A DNA stretch of 64,000 nucleotides from Rhodococcus sp. H36-A4 (GCF_027158005.1 NZ_JAPVLQ010000003.1:62001-126000); one strand, 5' to 3'. Shown: positions 1 through 10,979, counted from the first letter of the stretch. A program made the numbers and translations. The notes: generated from the sequence alone by a model not told the origin.

Positions 1-187
1 TCTCGACGAACTGGACGCGTTGGACCTCGACACCGATCTGGAAGCGGCTGTGGTCGTCGTCGAATGGGGCGAGGGACTGGTCGAGCAGCTCACCGACTCT
101 CATGTTTCGGTACGTATTCGGCGCGACCTCGACACCGATGACAGATCCGTCGAATTGAGCCGAGTCCAACGTTCGGTGCAGGACTGA
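1..187 (+). CDS. tsaE: TsaE, t6A tRNA-modification ATPase (3' end only)
   Basis: Only the last 61 codons are in the window; the reading frame starts at base 2 and ends with TGA at 185-187. The visible part contains the EWGEGL segment near the C-terminus, which is typical of TsaE (YjeE), the P-loop ATPase that works with TsaB and TsaD to make N6-threonylcarbamoyladenosine at position 37 of ANN-decoding tRNAs. The Walker A motif would lie upstream of the window. The call rests on that short motif and on position directly before tsaB, rimI and tsaD, the same order as in M. tuberculosis (Rv3422c to Rv3419c). Confidence 0.8.
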   Translation, partial: LDELDALDLDTDLEAAVVVVEWGEGLVEQLTDSHVSVRIRRDLDTDDRSVELSRVQRSVQD

Positions 188-234
188 CGGTGCCGCGGCA
201 GGCCCGGCGTGACATGCGGGTACCCTGAGAAACC

Positions 235-897
235 GTGCTCGTTCTCGCTGTCGATACCTCCACGCCCGCAGTCACCGCCGGTGTGGTTCGCGTCACCGAC
301 GGGCAGCCGCATACCCTGTCCCAGCGAATCGTGGTCGATCCTCGGCTTCACGCCGAGGTGCTCACGCCCAACATTGTCCAATGCTTGGCCGAGGCCGCCC
401 TCACTCCGCAGGATCTGCAAGCCGTAGTCGTCGGTGTCGGTCCAGGCCCGTTCACCGGTCTTCGTGTCGGAATGGCTACTGCCTCCGCATTTGCCGACGC
501 ACTGGGCATCCCGATCCACGGTGTCTGCAGTCTCGACGCGATTGCCGCCGAACTTCCCGACGAGCCCGATCTTGTGGTCGTCACCGATGCCAGGCGTCGC
601 GAGGTGTATTGGGCGCGGTACCGACATGCGGTCCGGTACGCAGGCCCGGAGGTCGTTGCTCCTGCTTTGCTCGATGTTGCCGGGGCGAGTGGGGCTGCTG
701 GATCTCCGTCACATCTCGCGTTGTTCGAAGTTCCTGTACGAGAAGTGGTGTCGCCGTCGCCGCAGGGTTTGGTACTGGCGGCTCTCGAGCAACTGGCATC
801 CTCATCCGCGCCGGCACCGATCGTGCCGCTCTATCTTCGCCGGCCGGACGCGAAAACGCTCGAGGAGCGGGCAGCAGCGAAGACGGTGACATCATGA
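235..897 (+). CDS. tsaB: TsaB, tRNA threonylcarbamoyladenosine biosynthesis protein
   Basis: This 220-residue protein has the actin-like ATPase fold of TsaB: an N-terminal LAVDTSTPAVTAG strand-loop, and GVGPGPFTGLRVGMATA near residues 66-82. TsaB is the non-catalytic partner that dimerises with TsaD and, with TsaE, supports transfer of threonylcarbamoyl to A37 of tRNA. The start is GTG at 235, where homology to the family begins. The stop overlaps the rimI start by four bases (ATGA), which suggests translational coupling in a tsaE-tsaB-rimI-tsaD operon. The C-terminal third is less conserved, as is usual for the family. Confidence 0.93.
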   Translation: MLVLAVDTSTPAVTAGVVRVTDGQPHTLSQRIVVDPRLHAEVLTPNIVQCLAEAALTPQDLQAVVVGVGPGPFTGLRVGMATASAFADALGIPIHGVCSLDAIAAELPDEPDLVVVTDARRREVYWARYRHAVRYAGPEVVAPALLDVAGASGAAGSPSHLALFEVPVREVVSPSPQGLVLAALEQLASSSAPAPIVPLYLRRPDAKTLEERAAAKTVTS

Positions 898-1370
898 CCG
901 TGATTCTTTCGCCACTGACCATGGCCGATGTCGAGCGTTGTGCCGAACTCGAGAGCGTGTTGTTTCCTGGGGACGACCCATGGACCGCGCAGGCTTTTCT
1001 GTCGGAACTTGCTGCGCCGCACAATCATTACGTTGCCGCGCGTGAGGGCGGCACGCTGGTGGGTTATGCCGGGGTCGCCTTGCTGGGCCAGGGGGAGTCG
1101 GTTGAGTCGGAAGTACACACCATCGGGGTCGATCCTCTCGCGCACCGCCGCGGCATCGGAGGGGCATTGTTGGCCGATCTGCTCGCGGTTGCCGACAGTC
1201 ACGGTGGACCGGTATTCCTCGAAGTGCGTACCGACAACGAACCGGCTATCGAGCTCTACACCCGTACCGGGTTCGTGGTGGTCGGGACTCGACGAAAGTA
1301 CTACCAGCCGAGCGGTGCGGACGCGTACACGATGCGGCGCGAAGTCGGGAATGGAGGCACGCTCTCGTGA
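894..1370 (+). CDS. rimI: RimI-type ribosomal protein N-acetyltransferase (GNAT)
   Basis: A 158-residue GNAT-family acetyltransferase. It shows the acetyl-CoA loop RRGIGGALL after the VDPLAH strand, then [18 protein letters not shown] near the C-terminus, typical of RimI, which acetylates the N-terminal alanine of ribosomal protein S18 in E. coli. In actinobacteria its substrate range may be wider. The start is ATG at 894, overlapping the tsaB stop. A much longer open frame continues upstream but reads through tsaB in another frame and is not coding. The stop overlaps the tsaD GTG start by four bases (GTGA), so three genes are joined by overlaps. Confidence 0.93.
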   Translation: MTVILSPLTMADVERCAELESVLFPGDDPWTAQAFLSELAAPHNHYVAAREGGTLVGYAGVALLGQGESVESEVHTIGVDPLAHRRGIGGALLADLLAVADSHGGPVFLEVRTDNEPAIELYTRTGFVVVGTRRKYYQPSGADAYTMRREVGNGGTLS

Positions 1371-2410
1371 TCGTGTTGGGCATCGAAAGTTCCTGTGACG
1401 AAACAGGTGTGGGTGTCGTCCGCTGGCGTGATTCCGGTGTGTGCGAGTTACTCGCAGACGAGGTCGCGTCCAGTGTCGACGAGCATGCTCGGTACGGCGG
1501 TGTCGTCCCCGAGGTAGCCTCGCGCGCGCATCTCGAGGCGATGGTTCCGACCATGCGGCGTGCGCTGGCAACTGCCGACATCGATCGGCCCGACGCAGTG
1601 GCCGTGACGATCGGCCCCGGATTGGCAGGTGCCCTACTCGTCGGCGTCGCCGCAGCCAAAGCGTATGCGGCCGCATGGGGTGTGCCGTTCTACGCCGTCA
1701 ACCATTTGGGTGGGCATGTAGCGGTCGATACCCTAGAGCACGGTCCGATGCCCTCATGCGTCGCGCTTCTGGTATCCGGCGGGCATACGCACCTGTTACA
1801 CGTGGACGATCTCGGTGCTCCGATCGTCGAGTTGGGCACCACTGTCGACGACGCAGCGGGTGAGGCGTTCGACAAGGTTGCCAGGTTGCTCGGTTTGGGT
1901 TATCCGGGCGGCCCGGCGCTCGATGATGCTGCGCGTGAAGGTGATCCGCATGCTATTGCGTTTCCGCGAGGTATGACGGGTCCGCGCGACGCGAGGTACG
2001 ATTTCTCGTTCTCCGGGGTGAAGACGGCGGTGGCCAGGTTCGTCGAGGCACGTCGACGCGCAGGAGACAGCATTCCCGTCGCAGACATCGCTGCGTCCTT
2101 TCAGGAGTCCGTGGCCGATGTGCTGACCATGAAGGCAGTGCGCGCGGCTCAGGATGTCGATGTGAACACGATCGTGTTGGGGGGCGGAGCCACCGCGAAC
2201 TCGAGAATTCGATCGATGGTCGAAACTAGGTGCAGCGCAGCGGGATTGACGTTGAGAATTCCGAAGCCTCGGTTGTGCACCGACAATGGAGTGATGATCG
2301 CCACGCTCGGCGCGCACTTGATAGCGGGTGGGGCAGAGGCATCCGATCTGCGAGCGGCGACCGACCCGGGGCTCCCGGTGTCCACCAGCCTGATCTCTGG
2401 CCGCGTCTAG
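1367..2410 (+). CDS. tsaD: TsaD, tRNA N6-adenosine threonylcarbamoyltransferase
   Basis: A 347-residue Kae1/TsaD family enzyme that transfers the threonylcarbamoyl group onto A37 of tRNA. Visible signatures are [10 protein letters not shown] at residues 5-14, the metal-binding histidines H113 and H117 in NHLGGH, the nucleotide loops VSGGHTH and [10 protein letters not shown], and [11 protein letters not shown] near residue 273. Length matches the bacterial family. The GTG start overlaps the rimI stop. The stop codon overlaps the end of the convergent Hsp70-like gene by four bases, so no room is left for a terminator between the two coding regions. Confidence 0.96.
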   Translation: MIVLGIESSCDETGVGVVRWRDSGVCELLADEVASSVDEHARYGGVVPEVASRAHLEAMVPTMRRALATADIDRPDAVAVTIGPGLAGALLVGVAAAKAYAAAWGVPFYAVNHLGGHVAVDTLEHGPMPSCVALLVSGGHTHLLHVDDLGAPIVELGTTVDDAAGEAFDKVARLLGLGYPGGPALDDAAREGDPHAIAFPRGMTGPRDARYDFSFSGVKTAVARFVEARRRAGDSIPVADIAASFQESVADVLTMKAVRAAQDVDVNTIVLGGGATANSRIRSMVETRCSAAGLTLRIPKPRLCTDNGVMIATLGAHLIAGGAEASDLRAATDPGLPVSTSLISGRV

Positions 2411-4167
2411 TTCGTGGTGGCCGGCTGATTCGTTGTCACTGGACCCGAGGTCGGTTGCACAGGTGCTCCTGCCGTGCTGTCTGCAGTGTCATCCGAGGGT
2501 GAAGCCGGGTTCGCTGGAACGATTGCGGGCGGAGACCACACGGTCGGTGGGGGCGTCAACTCCGGCGGCGACGGAGGAGCGGGTGTCCCGCCGGCGTCCG
2601 CCGTGGGGACACCAGGCGGGAGAACCGGAACGGACTCGCGCGACGTCACCGAAGGTACTCCGGTCGGGGTCGTTTCGGATGGGGTGGCCAGAGGCGGGGT
2701 GGCTTGAGGCGGGGTGGCTAGAGGCGGTGTCGACTCAGGCGGTGTGGATTCCGGAATGCTCGGAGTCGGCGAGGGCGGCGCGATCGTGGTGCTGTCGGGG
2801 AGCGGAACGATCTCGCCCCAATTCGGCAGAGTGGGAAACGGAATCAACGGAAGATCCGGCGCCGGGTGCAGCGTCGGCGTCGATGCCGCCGGCCAACTGG
2901 TGGGCGTCGGCGCCACGTCGGTGACGCTGCTGCGCTCGGATGTGGTCGATGCCGATGCCGATGCCGATGCCGACATCTGGGCTGAAGTCGGGTTCCCGGT
3001 CGAGACCTCGGCGGAGGTTGTCGTGGCCCGCGGATCGGCCGCGCTGATGGTGGTGCCGTCGACGAGCGAGGCTTTGCTCTGATCGCTCTGTTGCTCTGAC
3101 GGAACTTCGGTGCCTGCCGGGGAGTAGCCGGTGTCATCGGACGGGGTCAATGCCTGAATTCCGTAGACGAGGACGATACCGGCGACGAGGAAAGCTCCGA
3201 CCAACGCTCCGGAGTAACGACCGACCGATCGAACCGGCGATCCGGCAGTAGCACCGACCGTGGGGTAGAGACCCTGAGCAGCGGTCAGGGCGACATGCGC
3301 GGCACCTGTAGCAAGGACGGCATCGGGTTCGTCGACGGTAAGAACCGGAAGTCCGAGTTCGGACTCGACGACGGTCCGCACGAGCGGTATGTGGGCGCCG
3401 CCGCCGATGAGTACCACCGCTTCGGGTGCGCGGCCCGTCCGGTCGGCCGCCTGCGTGATACGACGCACCAACTTTGTCACCGACGGGCGGATCAGCGCGT
3501 CGAATTCCGTCCGAGCCACCGTGGTCGCCACCCCGTCGTGGCTGATGGATGCCGAGTCGTATGTCGACAGGTGTTCTTTGACCGTGCGGTACCGCGCAGA
3601 ATCGTTGCTGCGGTTGTCCTCTCGCGATCGACTTTCGCGTTCCGGTCTGCCGCGTACGAGCTCTTTGACCAGATTGTTGACCGCGTCACCACCGAAGTCG
3701 TCGCGGGGTTCGTAGGCGTGGACGACGCCGGATTGGGCATCGATGATCGTCACGGTCGAGCCCGAGGCGCCCAGGTCGACAACCGAGACGGTGCCGTAGC
3801 GCGCAATGAGCCCGGAGTCGGCGAGGAATGCGTGGGAAGCCGCGGATTCAGGAATCAACGAGACAGCACGGCGTGAACTGCTACATGCCGAACGAATGGA
3901 CGAGGATTGTTCGGGAGTGCGATACGACACGGCGATGGTGTCCGGCTCACGCCGTCCGGTCGAATGTGAGCCTTGCCCGGCGGGTGCAGGAGCCAGGGTC
4001 GTCATCAACTCTATTGCCGATGTGACCAGCTGACCGATGTCTGTATTTGCTTCACTGTCTGCGGACACCGTGCGGTATTCGACGGTGTGCGAACCATCTT
4101 CGTCCACCACGACCAGGGCAGCGCACACAACCTCGGTTCCGGTAGAAACCCCAATTCCAACCTTCAT
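2407..4167 (-). CDS. Membrane-anchored Hsp70-like (actin-ATPase fold) protein with Pro-rich tail
   Basis: A 586-residue protein. The N-terminal part up to about residue 310 resembles the Hsp70/DnaK ATPase domain: [15 protein letters not shown] (phosphate-binding loop), DDFGGDAVN, and [14 protein letters not shown] (adenosine-binding motif). No peptide-binding domain follows. Instead there is a single hydrophobic helix ([21 protein letters not shown]) and a long Ser/Thr/Pro-rich tail, presumably outside the cell, with short repeats of the type [10 protein letters not shown]. The start is ATG at 4167 because a GGGAGG ribosome site sits seven bases upstream; a GTG fifteen bases further up lacks one. 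Role unknown; a cell-wall-linked actin/Hsp70-like sensor is an inference only. Confidence 0.75.
   Translation of the reverse strand: MKVGIGVSTGTEVVCAALVVVDEDGSHTVEYRTVSADSEANTDIGQLVTSAIELMTTLAPAPAGQGSHSTGRREPDTIAVSYRTPEQSSSIRSACSSSRRAVSLIPESAASHAFLADSGLIARYGTVSVVDLGASGSTVTIIDAQSGVVHAYEPRDDFGGDAVNNLVKELVRGRPERESRSREDNRSNDSARYRTVKEHLSTYDSASISHDGVATTVARTEFDALIRPSVTKLVRRITQAADRTGRAPEAVVLIGGGAHIPLVRTVVESELGLPVLTVDEPDAVLATGAAHVALTAAQGLYPTVGATAGSPVRSVGRYSGALVGAFLVAGIVLVYGIQALTPSDDTGYSPAGTEVPSEQQSDQSKASLVDGTTISAADPRATTTSAEVSTGNPTSAQMSASASASASTTSERSSVTDVAPTPTSWPAASTPTLHPAPDLPLIPFPTLPNWGEIVPLPDSTTIAPPSPTPSIPESTPPESTPPLATPPQATPPLATPSETTPTGVPSVTSRESVPVLPPGVPTADAGGTPAPPSPPELTPPPTVWSPPAIVPANPASPSDDTADSTAGAPVQPTSGPVTTNQPATTN
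2947..2970. repeat. Hexanucleotide tandem repeat inside the Hsp70-like gene
   Basis: Four perfect copies of CGATGC, read on the minus strand as alternating Ala-Ser codons in the Ser-rich tail. It keeps the reading frame and could vary in copy number by slippage without breaking the gene. Confidence 0.8.
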
Positions 4168-4387
4168 CGTGCACCTCCCCACCCTGTTCGAAATCGACTA
4201 CGTGTCCCGACGCTGTTGCGGCTCCGTTTCGCCGCAACCCGGTACTGCATCAGAAGTTCACCATCGGAACTATATCGTCTCGTTATCCGAACGTTACAGA
4301 ATTTTTCGAAAAAACGTGAACTCCCGCACCGAGATACCGCTATGACAAGGAGGTCTGTGTTTCGATCAATTCTCTCGAGGGGCGAAT

Positions 4388-4927
4388 TTGGCTGGTTCTA
4401 CGCCCTATTCCCGGCTGGGCGAGAAGGAACGGCGTGTACTTCTGTGCCGCGCACTGTTTCGACCCGTCGTCACAGCAGTCCTTTTGACTGCCTTCTACTT
4501 CGTCGCCCCGATGAACGGTGCCGCCGACGTCGGGTCCCTCACCATCCTTGCGGTCGTACTGATCGGGGTCGGCGTCGTGTTCGCATGGCAGGTCGCGAAA
4601 ATACTGAAGGCCGACTATCCGACAATCCAGGCGATCGAAGCCACGGCGGCAATCGTTCCGATATATCTCATCGGTTTTTCCACCGTTTACTACCTGATGG
4701 CCGAAGCGGCGTCCGGCAATTTCACCGAGCCCGTGTCCCGGATGGGCAGCCTCTATTTCACCCTGTCCGTGTTTTCCACCGTGGGGTTCGGTGACATTGC
4801 CGCATCCACCGATTCTGCCCGCGCTGTCGTTTCGCTGCAGATAGTGGGGAATCTGGTGATCATCGCGCTCGGCGGCCGACTCCTCTTGGCCGCGATCAGG
4901 CGAGGGCAAGCGCGAAACGTCGGCTGA
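4388..4927 (+). CDS. Small potassium channel family protein
   Basis: A 179-residue membrane protein with about four hydrophobic segments. The last two flank a pore loop containing TVGFGD, a K+-selectivity-filter signature of the two-TM ion-channel (Ion_trans_2) family, at about residues 134-139. No cytoplasmic RCK/NAD-binding domain follows, so it is a minimal channel and may need a partner to be gated. The start is TTG at 4388: it is the first possible start after the in-frame TGA at 4343 and has GAGGGG five bases upstream. A strong AAGGAGGT at 4348-4354 lies just upstream but leads into a different frame. Confidence 0.8.
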   Translation: MAGSTPYSRLGEKERRVLLCRALFRPVVTAVLLTAFYFVAPMNGAADVGSLTILAVVLIGVGVVFAWQVAKILKADYPTIQAIEATAAIVPIYLIGFSTVYYLMAEAASGNFTEPVSRMGSLYFTLSVFSTVGFGDIAASTDSARAVVSLQIVGNLVIIALGGRLLLAAIRRGQARNVG

Positions 4928-4982
4928 TCGGTGCGCGAGGCAGGGGCGAGTCTTCGACGTCGGAGAACCCAGACCTTGAGTG

Positions 4983-5009
4983 CTGGCACTCGCGTGTATA
5001 GAGTGCTAG
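4983..5009 (+). promoter_or_regulatory. CIRCE element (HrcA operator) upstream of groES
   Basis: Inverted repeat CTGGCACTC - nine bases - GAGTGCTAG, close to the CIRCE consensus TTAGCACTC-N9-GAGTGCTAA. It lies about 145 bp before the groES start. In actinobacteria CIRCE binds the heat-shock repressor HrcA, so groES-groEL1 should be induced by heat shock or protein misfolding. Confidence 0.92.
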
Positions 5010-5154
5010 TTGGCACTGAGTGAGTTCCCGGCACCCGCGACGACGGGAACGAGCGCAGAGCTACGAACGTAGAAGATGCACAACAGCACGATCAAACACA
5101 GCTGTCCGGGGATCCGACCCCGGACGCGCACCCCGTAACAATGGAGGGCTCAAC

Positions 5155-5454
5155 GTGGCGAGCGTGAAAATCAAGCCGCTCGAGGACAAGATCCTCGTCC
5201 AGGCCAATGAGGCCGAGACGACGACCGCCTCCGGTCTGGTCATCCCCGACACAGCCAAGGAGAAGCCTCAGGAAGGCACCGTCGTCGCAGTCGGCGAAGG
5301 CCGTGTCACCGAAAAGGGCAACCGGATCCCGGTCGACGTCAAAGAAGGCGACACCGTCATCTACAGCAAGTACGGCGGCACCGAGATCAAGTACGCCGGC
5401 GAGGAGTACCTGATTCTGTCGGCACGCGACGTGCTGGCCGTCATCGCCAAGTAA
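5155..5454 (+). CDS. groES: GroES, 10-kDa co-chaperonin
   Basis: A 99-residue Gro[13 protein letters not shown] at the start, the mobile loop around [21 protein letters not shown], and [18 protein letters not shown] near the end. It forms the heptameric lid on GroEL and triggers release of folded clients. The GTG start at 5155 is chosen because GGAGGG lies seven bases upstream; the frame is open further upstream but shows no GroES homology there. It is the first gene of the CIRCE-controlled groES-groEL1 operon, as in M. tuberculosis Rv3418c-Rv3417c. Confidence 0.97.
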   Translation: MASVKIKPLEDKILVQANEAETTTASGLVIPDTAKEKPQEGTVVAVGEGRVTEKGNRIPVDVKEGDTVIYSKYGGTEIKYAGEEYLILSARDVLAVIAK

Positions 5455-7164
<1,710 letters not shown>

Positions 7165-7183
7165 TCGACACGCTGTACGAACA

Positions 7184-7226
7184 AACGCGATGGACCCCCT
7201 CCGAAATAGAGGGGGTCCATCGCGTT
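7184..7226 (+). terminator. Strong terminator hairpin after groEL1
   Basis: Perfect 18-bp stem (7184-7201 paired with 7209-7226) closing a seven-base loop. It lies between groEL1 and the convergent whiB3 gene and can serve both strands. Confidence 0.9.
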
Positions 7227-7255
7227 CTTGTTGCGCTTCGTCGCAAGCTCTCCGG

Positions 7256-7549
7256 CTACACAGCGATTCGACGGCGGGTGTGTCGGACGTGGATGTCCCG
7301 CTCGTTCTCCGACATTCCTCCCCAGATTCCGTATGGTTCGGAAACGCTGAGCGCATGTGTACGACATTGTGCGAGTACTGGGCAACCGCGGCACATTTCC
7401 TTGGCGCGCATCTCTCGCTGAGCGCGAGCGCGTCCTCGCTCCCCATCCGGGTGGAAGAACATCGACGAATCGACTCCACGGCAGAGGCCGTGCATTTGCC
7501 AGTCCCAGATGTCGGCATTGGGCCCAGGGAGGTGGTTCGGCTGTGGCAT
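7256..7549 (-). CDS. whiB3: WhiB3-type redox-sensing iron-sulfur transcription factor
   Basis: A 97-residue WhiB-family protein with the four cluster ligands C23, C53, C56 and C62 (pattern C-X29-C-X2-C-X5-C) and the G(V/I)WGG turn (GIWGG) at about residues 74-78, followed by a basic tail. These proteins hold a [4Fe-4S] cluster that reacts with O2 and NO and partner with region 4 of the main sigma factor. Sequence from MPQPN onward and position beside groEL1 match M. tuberculosis WhiB3 (Rv3416). The start is ATG at 7549 with AGGAG upstream; the frame extends 42 codons further but without family homology. Confidence 0.93.
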   Translation of the reverse strand: MPQPNHLPGPNADIWDWQMHGLCRGVDSSMFFHPDGERGRARAQREMRAKEMCRGCPVLAQCRTHALSVSEPYGIWGGMSENERDIHVRHTRRRIAV

Positions 7550-8326
7550 GGCTACTCCTAGGGTGCGGCTCGCGTCCTTTGTGAAGTCGGCGAGTGTGGG
7601 AAGAGCGGCAAGCGGGGCTGGCATCGGTGTCGACGTGAACTTTTCTTTACAAGGCCCGCGAGATGAACTGAGCATGATTGAAGTTCGGGTCGGTACGCGT
7701 GCACCGACTTTGTCGGAACATCCACAACGTTATGTGAGTAGAGGAAAACGAGTCAATAGTTTCTCATCGTGTCGATGTGCATAGGCAATCACAAAACTTT
7801 TACTTGTTGGTTATTTACTTCGGAACAATCTCGTGCATGGCGGAACGGTCGAAGAAGCTGCCGTGCTGCAGCGTCGACGGGTGTGTCTCCACCCTCGCCA
7901 TGCAATGCAGGGTCGTGCACCCCGGTGGGCCGCCACGGGATCAGTAGTGAGAACTGACCGGAGAATTCCAGCATCCTTGCAGTTAGAGCGGCTGAGGCTG
8001 CGTTACACAAGCGTGAGAGTCCCTCGCAAATCTGCGCGCGTGAACGATTCGGGGGTCAGTCGAGTTCGAAACGAAGGTAGAGAAAGCGATGGTCTCGTCC
8101 ATATCCAGCACGTACCGTTCAACCTTCTGTTCACACACGGTCTGCATTGCTCACGCATTCATCGCAGAATGAATTATTAATTCTGTGAAACAAATCGCGG
8201 AAAAGTTCGAATTCAGTTTGCGAAACAAGGAAATGGTCGAGCTGGCCGGAACAAAAACCACATTCCCTTGTGCTCGGCGGTATCAAGCCTTCGAGCCCGG
8301 GTTTCGCCCGAAGGTACTCTTGCTCG
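7550..8326. other. 777-bp stretch without a confident gene (whiB3 upstream region)
   Basis: The stretch separates whiB3 from the Rv3415c-like gene. An AT-rich part around 7790-7830 and another around 8150-8220 look like promoter DNA. One short ORF at 7837-7947 (36 codons, four Cys) has GC-rich third positions but no ribosome site, and a 27-codon ORF at 8089-8172 follows a weak AAGGTAGAG. I see no homology for either. The long 5' region of whiB3 fits a gene with complex transcriptional control. Confidence 0.5.
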
Positions 8327-9166
8327 GTGCACCTGGCCGATACAGAACGTGTCCCGACGGCGGTCGACATTTTACGGGGTGCCGCGTTCGGGGCGAATCC
8401 TGGTTTGTGGCCGCTCCCGTCGGCGCACGACCCGACTTCGGCGTGGCTTCGAGCGATCGCGCTGGGGGGACAGGGGCGGTACGCGCTGGGTCGCGCCGAA
8501 CTGGACTCGCTCGAGAACGCGCTCCCGACGGGGCGCACCGTGCTCTCGCTTGCTGGGTCGACACGCGGGTCGTGGTCGAGACAGATCGGTGATCACCGTA
8601 CTGCGACGCGATTCGACGGGTTCGCCATCGCGCGAGTGGGCGTGGCCGGCGGAGTCGAGTGCCCATTGCTGCTCGAGGCCCGATGCGATGCGCTCACCGG
8701 GCTGGCCGCCGATGCACTGGGTTCGGGGCGATTCGCCTTGTCCTCGGCATTTCTCGACAGATGTAGTAATACGCTCGCGCAGTACTCGAGCTGGGATCTG
8801 TGGCGACCACAGCTGAGACTTCGATGGGTCGCGGCAGAGCTGGCGATGTTCTCGGGCGACGGCTCTGCGGCTGTGCGACACGCAATCGATGCACGCGAAC
8901 GTGCGACCGATATCGTTTCGTTACGGCACCGAGTGAAAACCGAGCTGATAGTCGCCGCCGCGTACAGCTCGGTGGGGGACCTCGACGGTGCGCGCGCGCT
9001 GGCCTACTCGGTGCTCGATGCCTGTTCGGAGCTCGGACTTCTACCATTGCGGTGGGCGAGTGCCATGCTGTTGGACGGCATCGGCGAGGGGAACGCCGCA
9101 AAGAAGGTCGTCGCCGAGAGTGCTGCACTTCTCGGCCGACGGGGTGGCGACGTTATCGCTGTGTGA
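8327..9166 (+). CDS. Conserved protein of unknown function (Rv3415c-like)
   Basis: A 279-residue, Ala- and Leu-rich, probably all-helical soluble protein (ARAxxAxVxxA-type repeats reminiscent of TPR helices near residues 150-260). No catalytic motif is visible. Its place directly upstream of sigD, between whiB3 and sigD, matches M. tuberculosis Rv3415c, which is also uncharacterised. The start is uncertain: GTG at 8327 is preferred because the sequence becomes family-like there (HLADTERVPTAVDILRG), but an in-frame GTG at 8270 would add 19 residues, and neither has a clear ribosome site. Confidence 0.7.
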   Translation: MHLADTERVPTAVDILRGAAFGANPGLWPLPSAHDPTSAWLRAIALGGQGRYALGRAELDSLENALPTGRTVLSLAGSTRGSWSRQIGDHRTATRFDGFAIARVGVAGGVECPLLLEARCDALTGLAADALGSGRFALSSAFLDRCSNTLAQYSSWDLWRPQLRLRWVAAELAMFSGDGSAAVRHAIDARERATDIVSLRHRVKTELIVAAAYSSVGDLDGARALAYSVLDACSELGLLPLRWASAMLLDGIGEGNAAKKVVAESAALLGRRGGDVIAV

Positions 9167-9289
9167 CATCACGGACCGAGCGGTTCGATTATGAACGGGG
9201 AGGGTAGCTATCCTTACTAGGTTCCACCTGCGGGTGGAAGCGCCAGTCGATCCGGGCGGCGTCACTGTAACGCGGGGAATCCTTGAGCG

Positions 9290-9868
9290 ATGAACAACAC
9301 GGGTGAGGAGTTGGACTCCTTCGTCGTTGCTGCTGCGCAGGGCGAAAGAGCTGCGCTCTCCCGGGTATTGGAAATCATTCGTCCACTGGTCGTGCGGTAT
9401 TGCCGCGCCCGAGTGGGGTCCGCCGAGCGTGGTCAACTCTCGGCAGACGATGTAGCGCAGGAGGTCTGCTTGGCAGTCATGACCGCCTTGCCTCGCTATC
9501 AGGATCAGGGCAGACCGTTCATGGCCTTTGTGTACGGCATTGCCGCTCACAAGGTTGCAGATGCACACCGAAGCGCGTCACGTAACAAATCGGACCCAGC
9601 CGCCGAAGTACCAGATGTCGTCTCCACTGAACACGGACCCGAGCAGCGCGCTCTGGAATCCGAGTCGAGCCGACAGATGACTGCACTGCTGGGAACCCTC
9701 CCGGCGAAGCATCGCGAGATTCTCGTGCTTCGCCTTGTCGTCGGATTGTCGGCAGAGGAAACTGCGGCAGCAGTCGGGAGTACTGCAGGCGCTGTCCGCG
9801 TGGCTCAACATCGAGCCCTCGCGAAGTTGAAGAACGAAGTTGTGAAAGCGGGTGAAATGTATGGCTAG
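9290..9868 (+). CDS. sigD: SigD, ECF-type RNA polymerase sigma factor
   Basis: A 192-residue ECF sigma factor. Region 2 is visible as the segment from VVRYCRARVG through DDVAQEVCLAVMTALPRYQ to FMAFVYGIAAHKVADAHR; region 4 is the helix-turn-helix ILVLRLVVGLSAEETAAAVG followed by TAGAVRVAQHRALAKLK. It directs RNA polymerase to a small regulon; in mycobacteria SigD responds to RelA/starvation signals. The next gene encodes its membrane anti-sigma factor and overlaps the sigD stop, so the pair is co-translated. Start ATG at 9290, consistent with family length. Confidence 0.95.
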   Translation: MNNTGEELDSFVVAAAQGERAALSRVLEIIRPLVVRYCRARVGSAERGQLSADDVAQEVCLAVMTALPRYQDQGRPFMAFVYGIAAHKVADAHRSASRNKSDPAAEVPDVVSTEHGPEQRALESESSRQMTALLGTLPAKHREILVLRLVVGLSAEETAAAVGSTAGAVRVAQHRALAKLKNEVVKAGEMYG

Positions 9869-10865
9869 GAACAACGGCCGTGATGGCATTCCCCGTATCG
9901 GTCGACCCGACGGGTCGTCGTCCCCATCGCCCGGAAATGACCCATACTCCGATGCGGGTCCCGTCGACATCGCTGCAGTGCGTCGTGACGACCAGTTCAT
10001 CGAGGCACTTCGGAGTGATGGCCCGGTCTCCACGGACAGTGCAGACGAGTACCGCCTCGCGTTGCTGTTGGCCGGTTGGAGAGCCGAGGTCAACTCGCCT
10101 GCGCTGCCCAGCAACCCAAGCGTCGACGAGGTCGTGGTTGCTGTCGAGCAGGAGATCGCTGCTGCGGATCTGTCTCGGAGAAACTCCCGTCGGGGTCGAT
10201 CCAGTTTCCTACGTCCGGTTGCCGGTGCTGCCGCAGCTATCGCCGTCGTAATGGGCGGGTTGGTCGTTTTCTCGTACAACTCCGCGCCGGGTGATCCGTT
10301 GTGGAGCGTCAAGTCGGTGGTGTTCGCTCAGCAGGCGGATTCGACAGTGGCGCAAATCGATACGACGTCCAAGTTGGAGCAGGCTGAGCAGTTGATAGCC
10401 GCCGGTGATGTCGAGGGCGCTCGCACTCTGCTGAACGGAGCGACTTCGACAACGGATTCGGTCACCGACCAAGCCCAACGATCCGATCTCGAAATGTGGC
10501 TGCACCGTCTGATGGATCAACTGCAAGCGTTGATCCCTACGCTTCCTGCTCTTCCGCCGTTTGTACCACCCGCGACGGATTCGATCTTGCCGCTGCCGGA
10601 GAATGTTCCGTCCGACATCCCGCCGATGCAGGTGCCGACGCAGGAGTTGCCGCTTCCGCCGGTGCAGACGTCACCGGTCGAGGTGCCGCCACCGGTGGCT
10701 ACCCAGACCGGATCACCGGCGACATCTGCACCGCCCGTCACCGAGACCGCGCCGCCGTCCCCGACGGTCGTCAAGGAACCGAGTCCCACCACGGCAGCTG
10801 CCAGTGGGTCGAACGGTGGGGAAGGCACGTCGCAGCCGCGCGCGGAGACACTCGACGGCAGTTAG
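9861..10865 (+). CDS. rsdA: RsdA-type anti-sigma-D factor, single-pass membrane protein
   Basis: A 334-residue protein. Residues 1-110 are cytoplasmic and carry the short sigma-binding region (VDIAAVRRDDQFIEALRS). One transmembrane helix follows at about residues 116-137 (VAGAAAAIAVVMGGLVVFSY). The C-terminal half is extracytoplasmic and very Pro-rich. This is the architecture of M. tuberculosis RsdA (Rv3413c), which holds SigD until proteolysis releases it. The ATG at 9861 overlaps the sigD stop by eight bases; a GTG nine bases upstream is also in frame. A terminator follows at 10904. Confidence 0.9.
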   Translation: MARNNGRDGIPRIGRPDGSSSPSPGNDPYSDAGPVDIAAVRRDDQFIEALRSDGPVSTDSADEYRLALLLAGWRAEVNSPALPSNPSVDEVVVAVEQEIAAADLSRRNSRRGRSSFLRPVAGAAAAIAVVMGGLVVFSYNSAPGDPLWSVKSVVFAQQADSTVAQIDTTSKLEQAEQLIAAGDVEGARTLLNGATSTTDSVTDQAQRSDLEMWLHRLMDQLQALIPTLPALPPFVPPATDSILPLPENVPSDIPPMQVPTQELPLPPVQTSPVEVPPPVATQTGSPATSAPPVTETAPPSPTVVKEPSPTTAAASGSNGGEGTSQPRAETLDGS

Positions 10866-10903
10866 GCCCAAGCGAAGACACGTCCGAGAAGACGGACACG
10901 ACA

Positions 10904-10942
10904 AGACAGGCCCGGCACGAAGTTCTCGTGTCGGGCCTGTCT
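10904..10942 (+). terminator. Terminator hairpin between rsdA and the convergent DUF5319 gene
   Basis: 17-bp stem (10904-10920 with 10926-10942, one G-T pair) and a five-base loop. It sits between two convergent genes and probably acts in both directions. Confidence 0.88.
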
Positions 10943-10979
10943 CGGTTGTCGTGGGGACGAGCTCAGATTTACGTGGAGG

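Noticed and set aside
381-893. Long upstream extension of the rimI frame
   Set aside because: It reads through tsaB out of frame; rimI homology begins at the ATG at 894, coupled to the tsaB stop.
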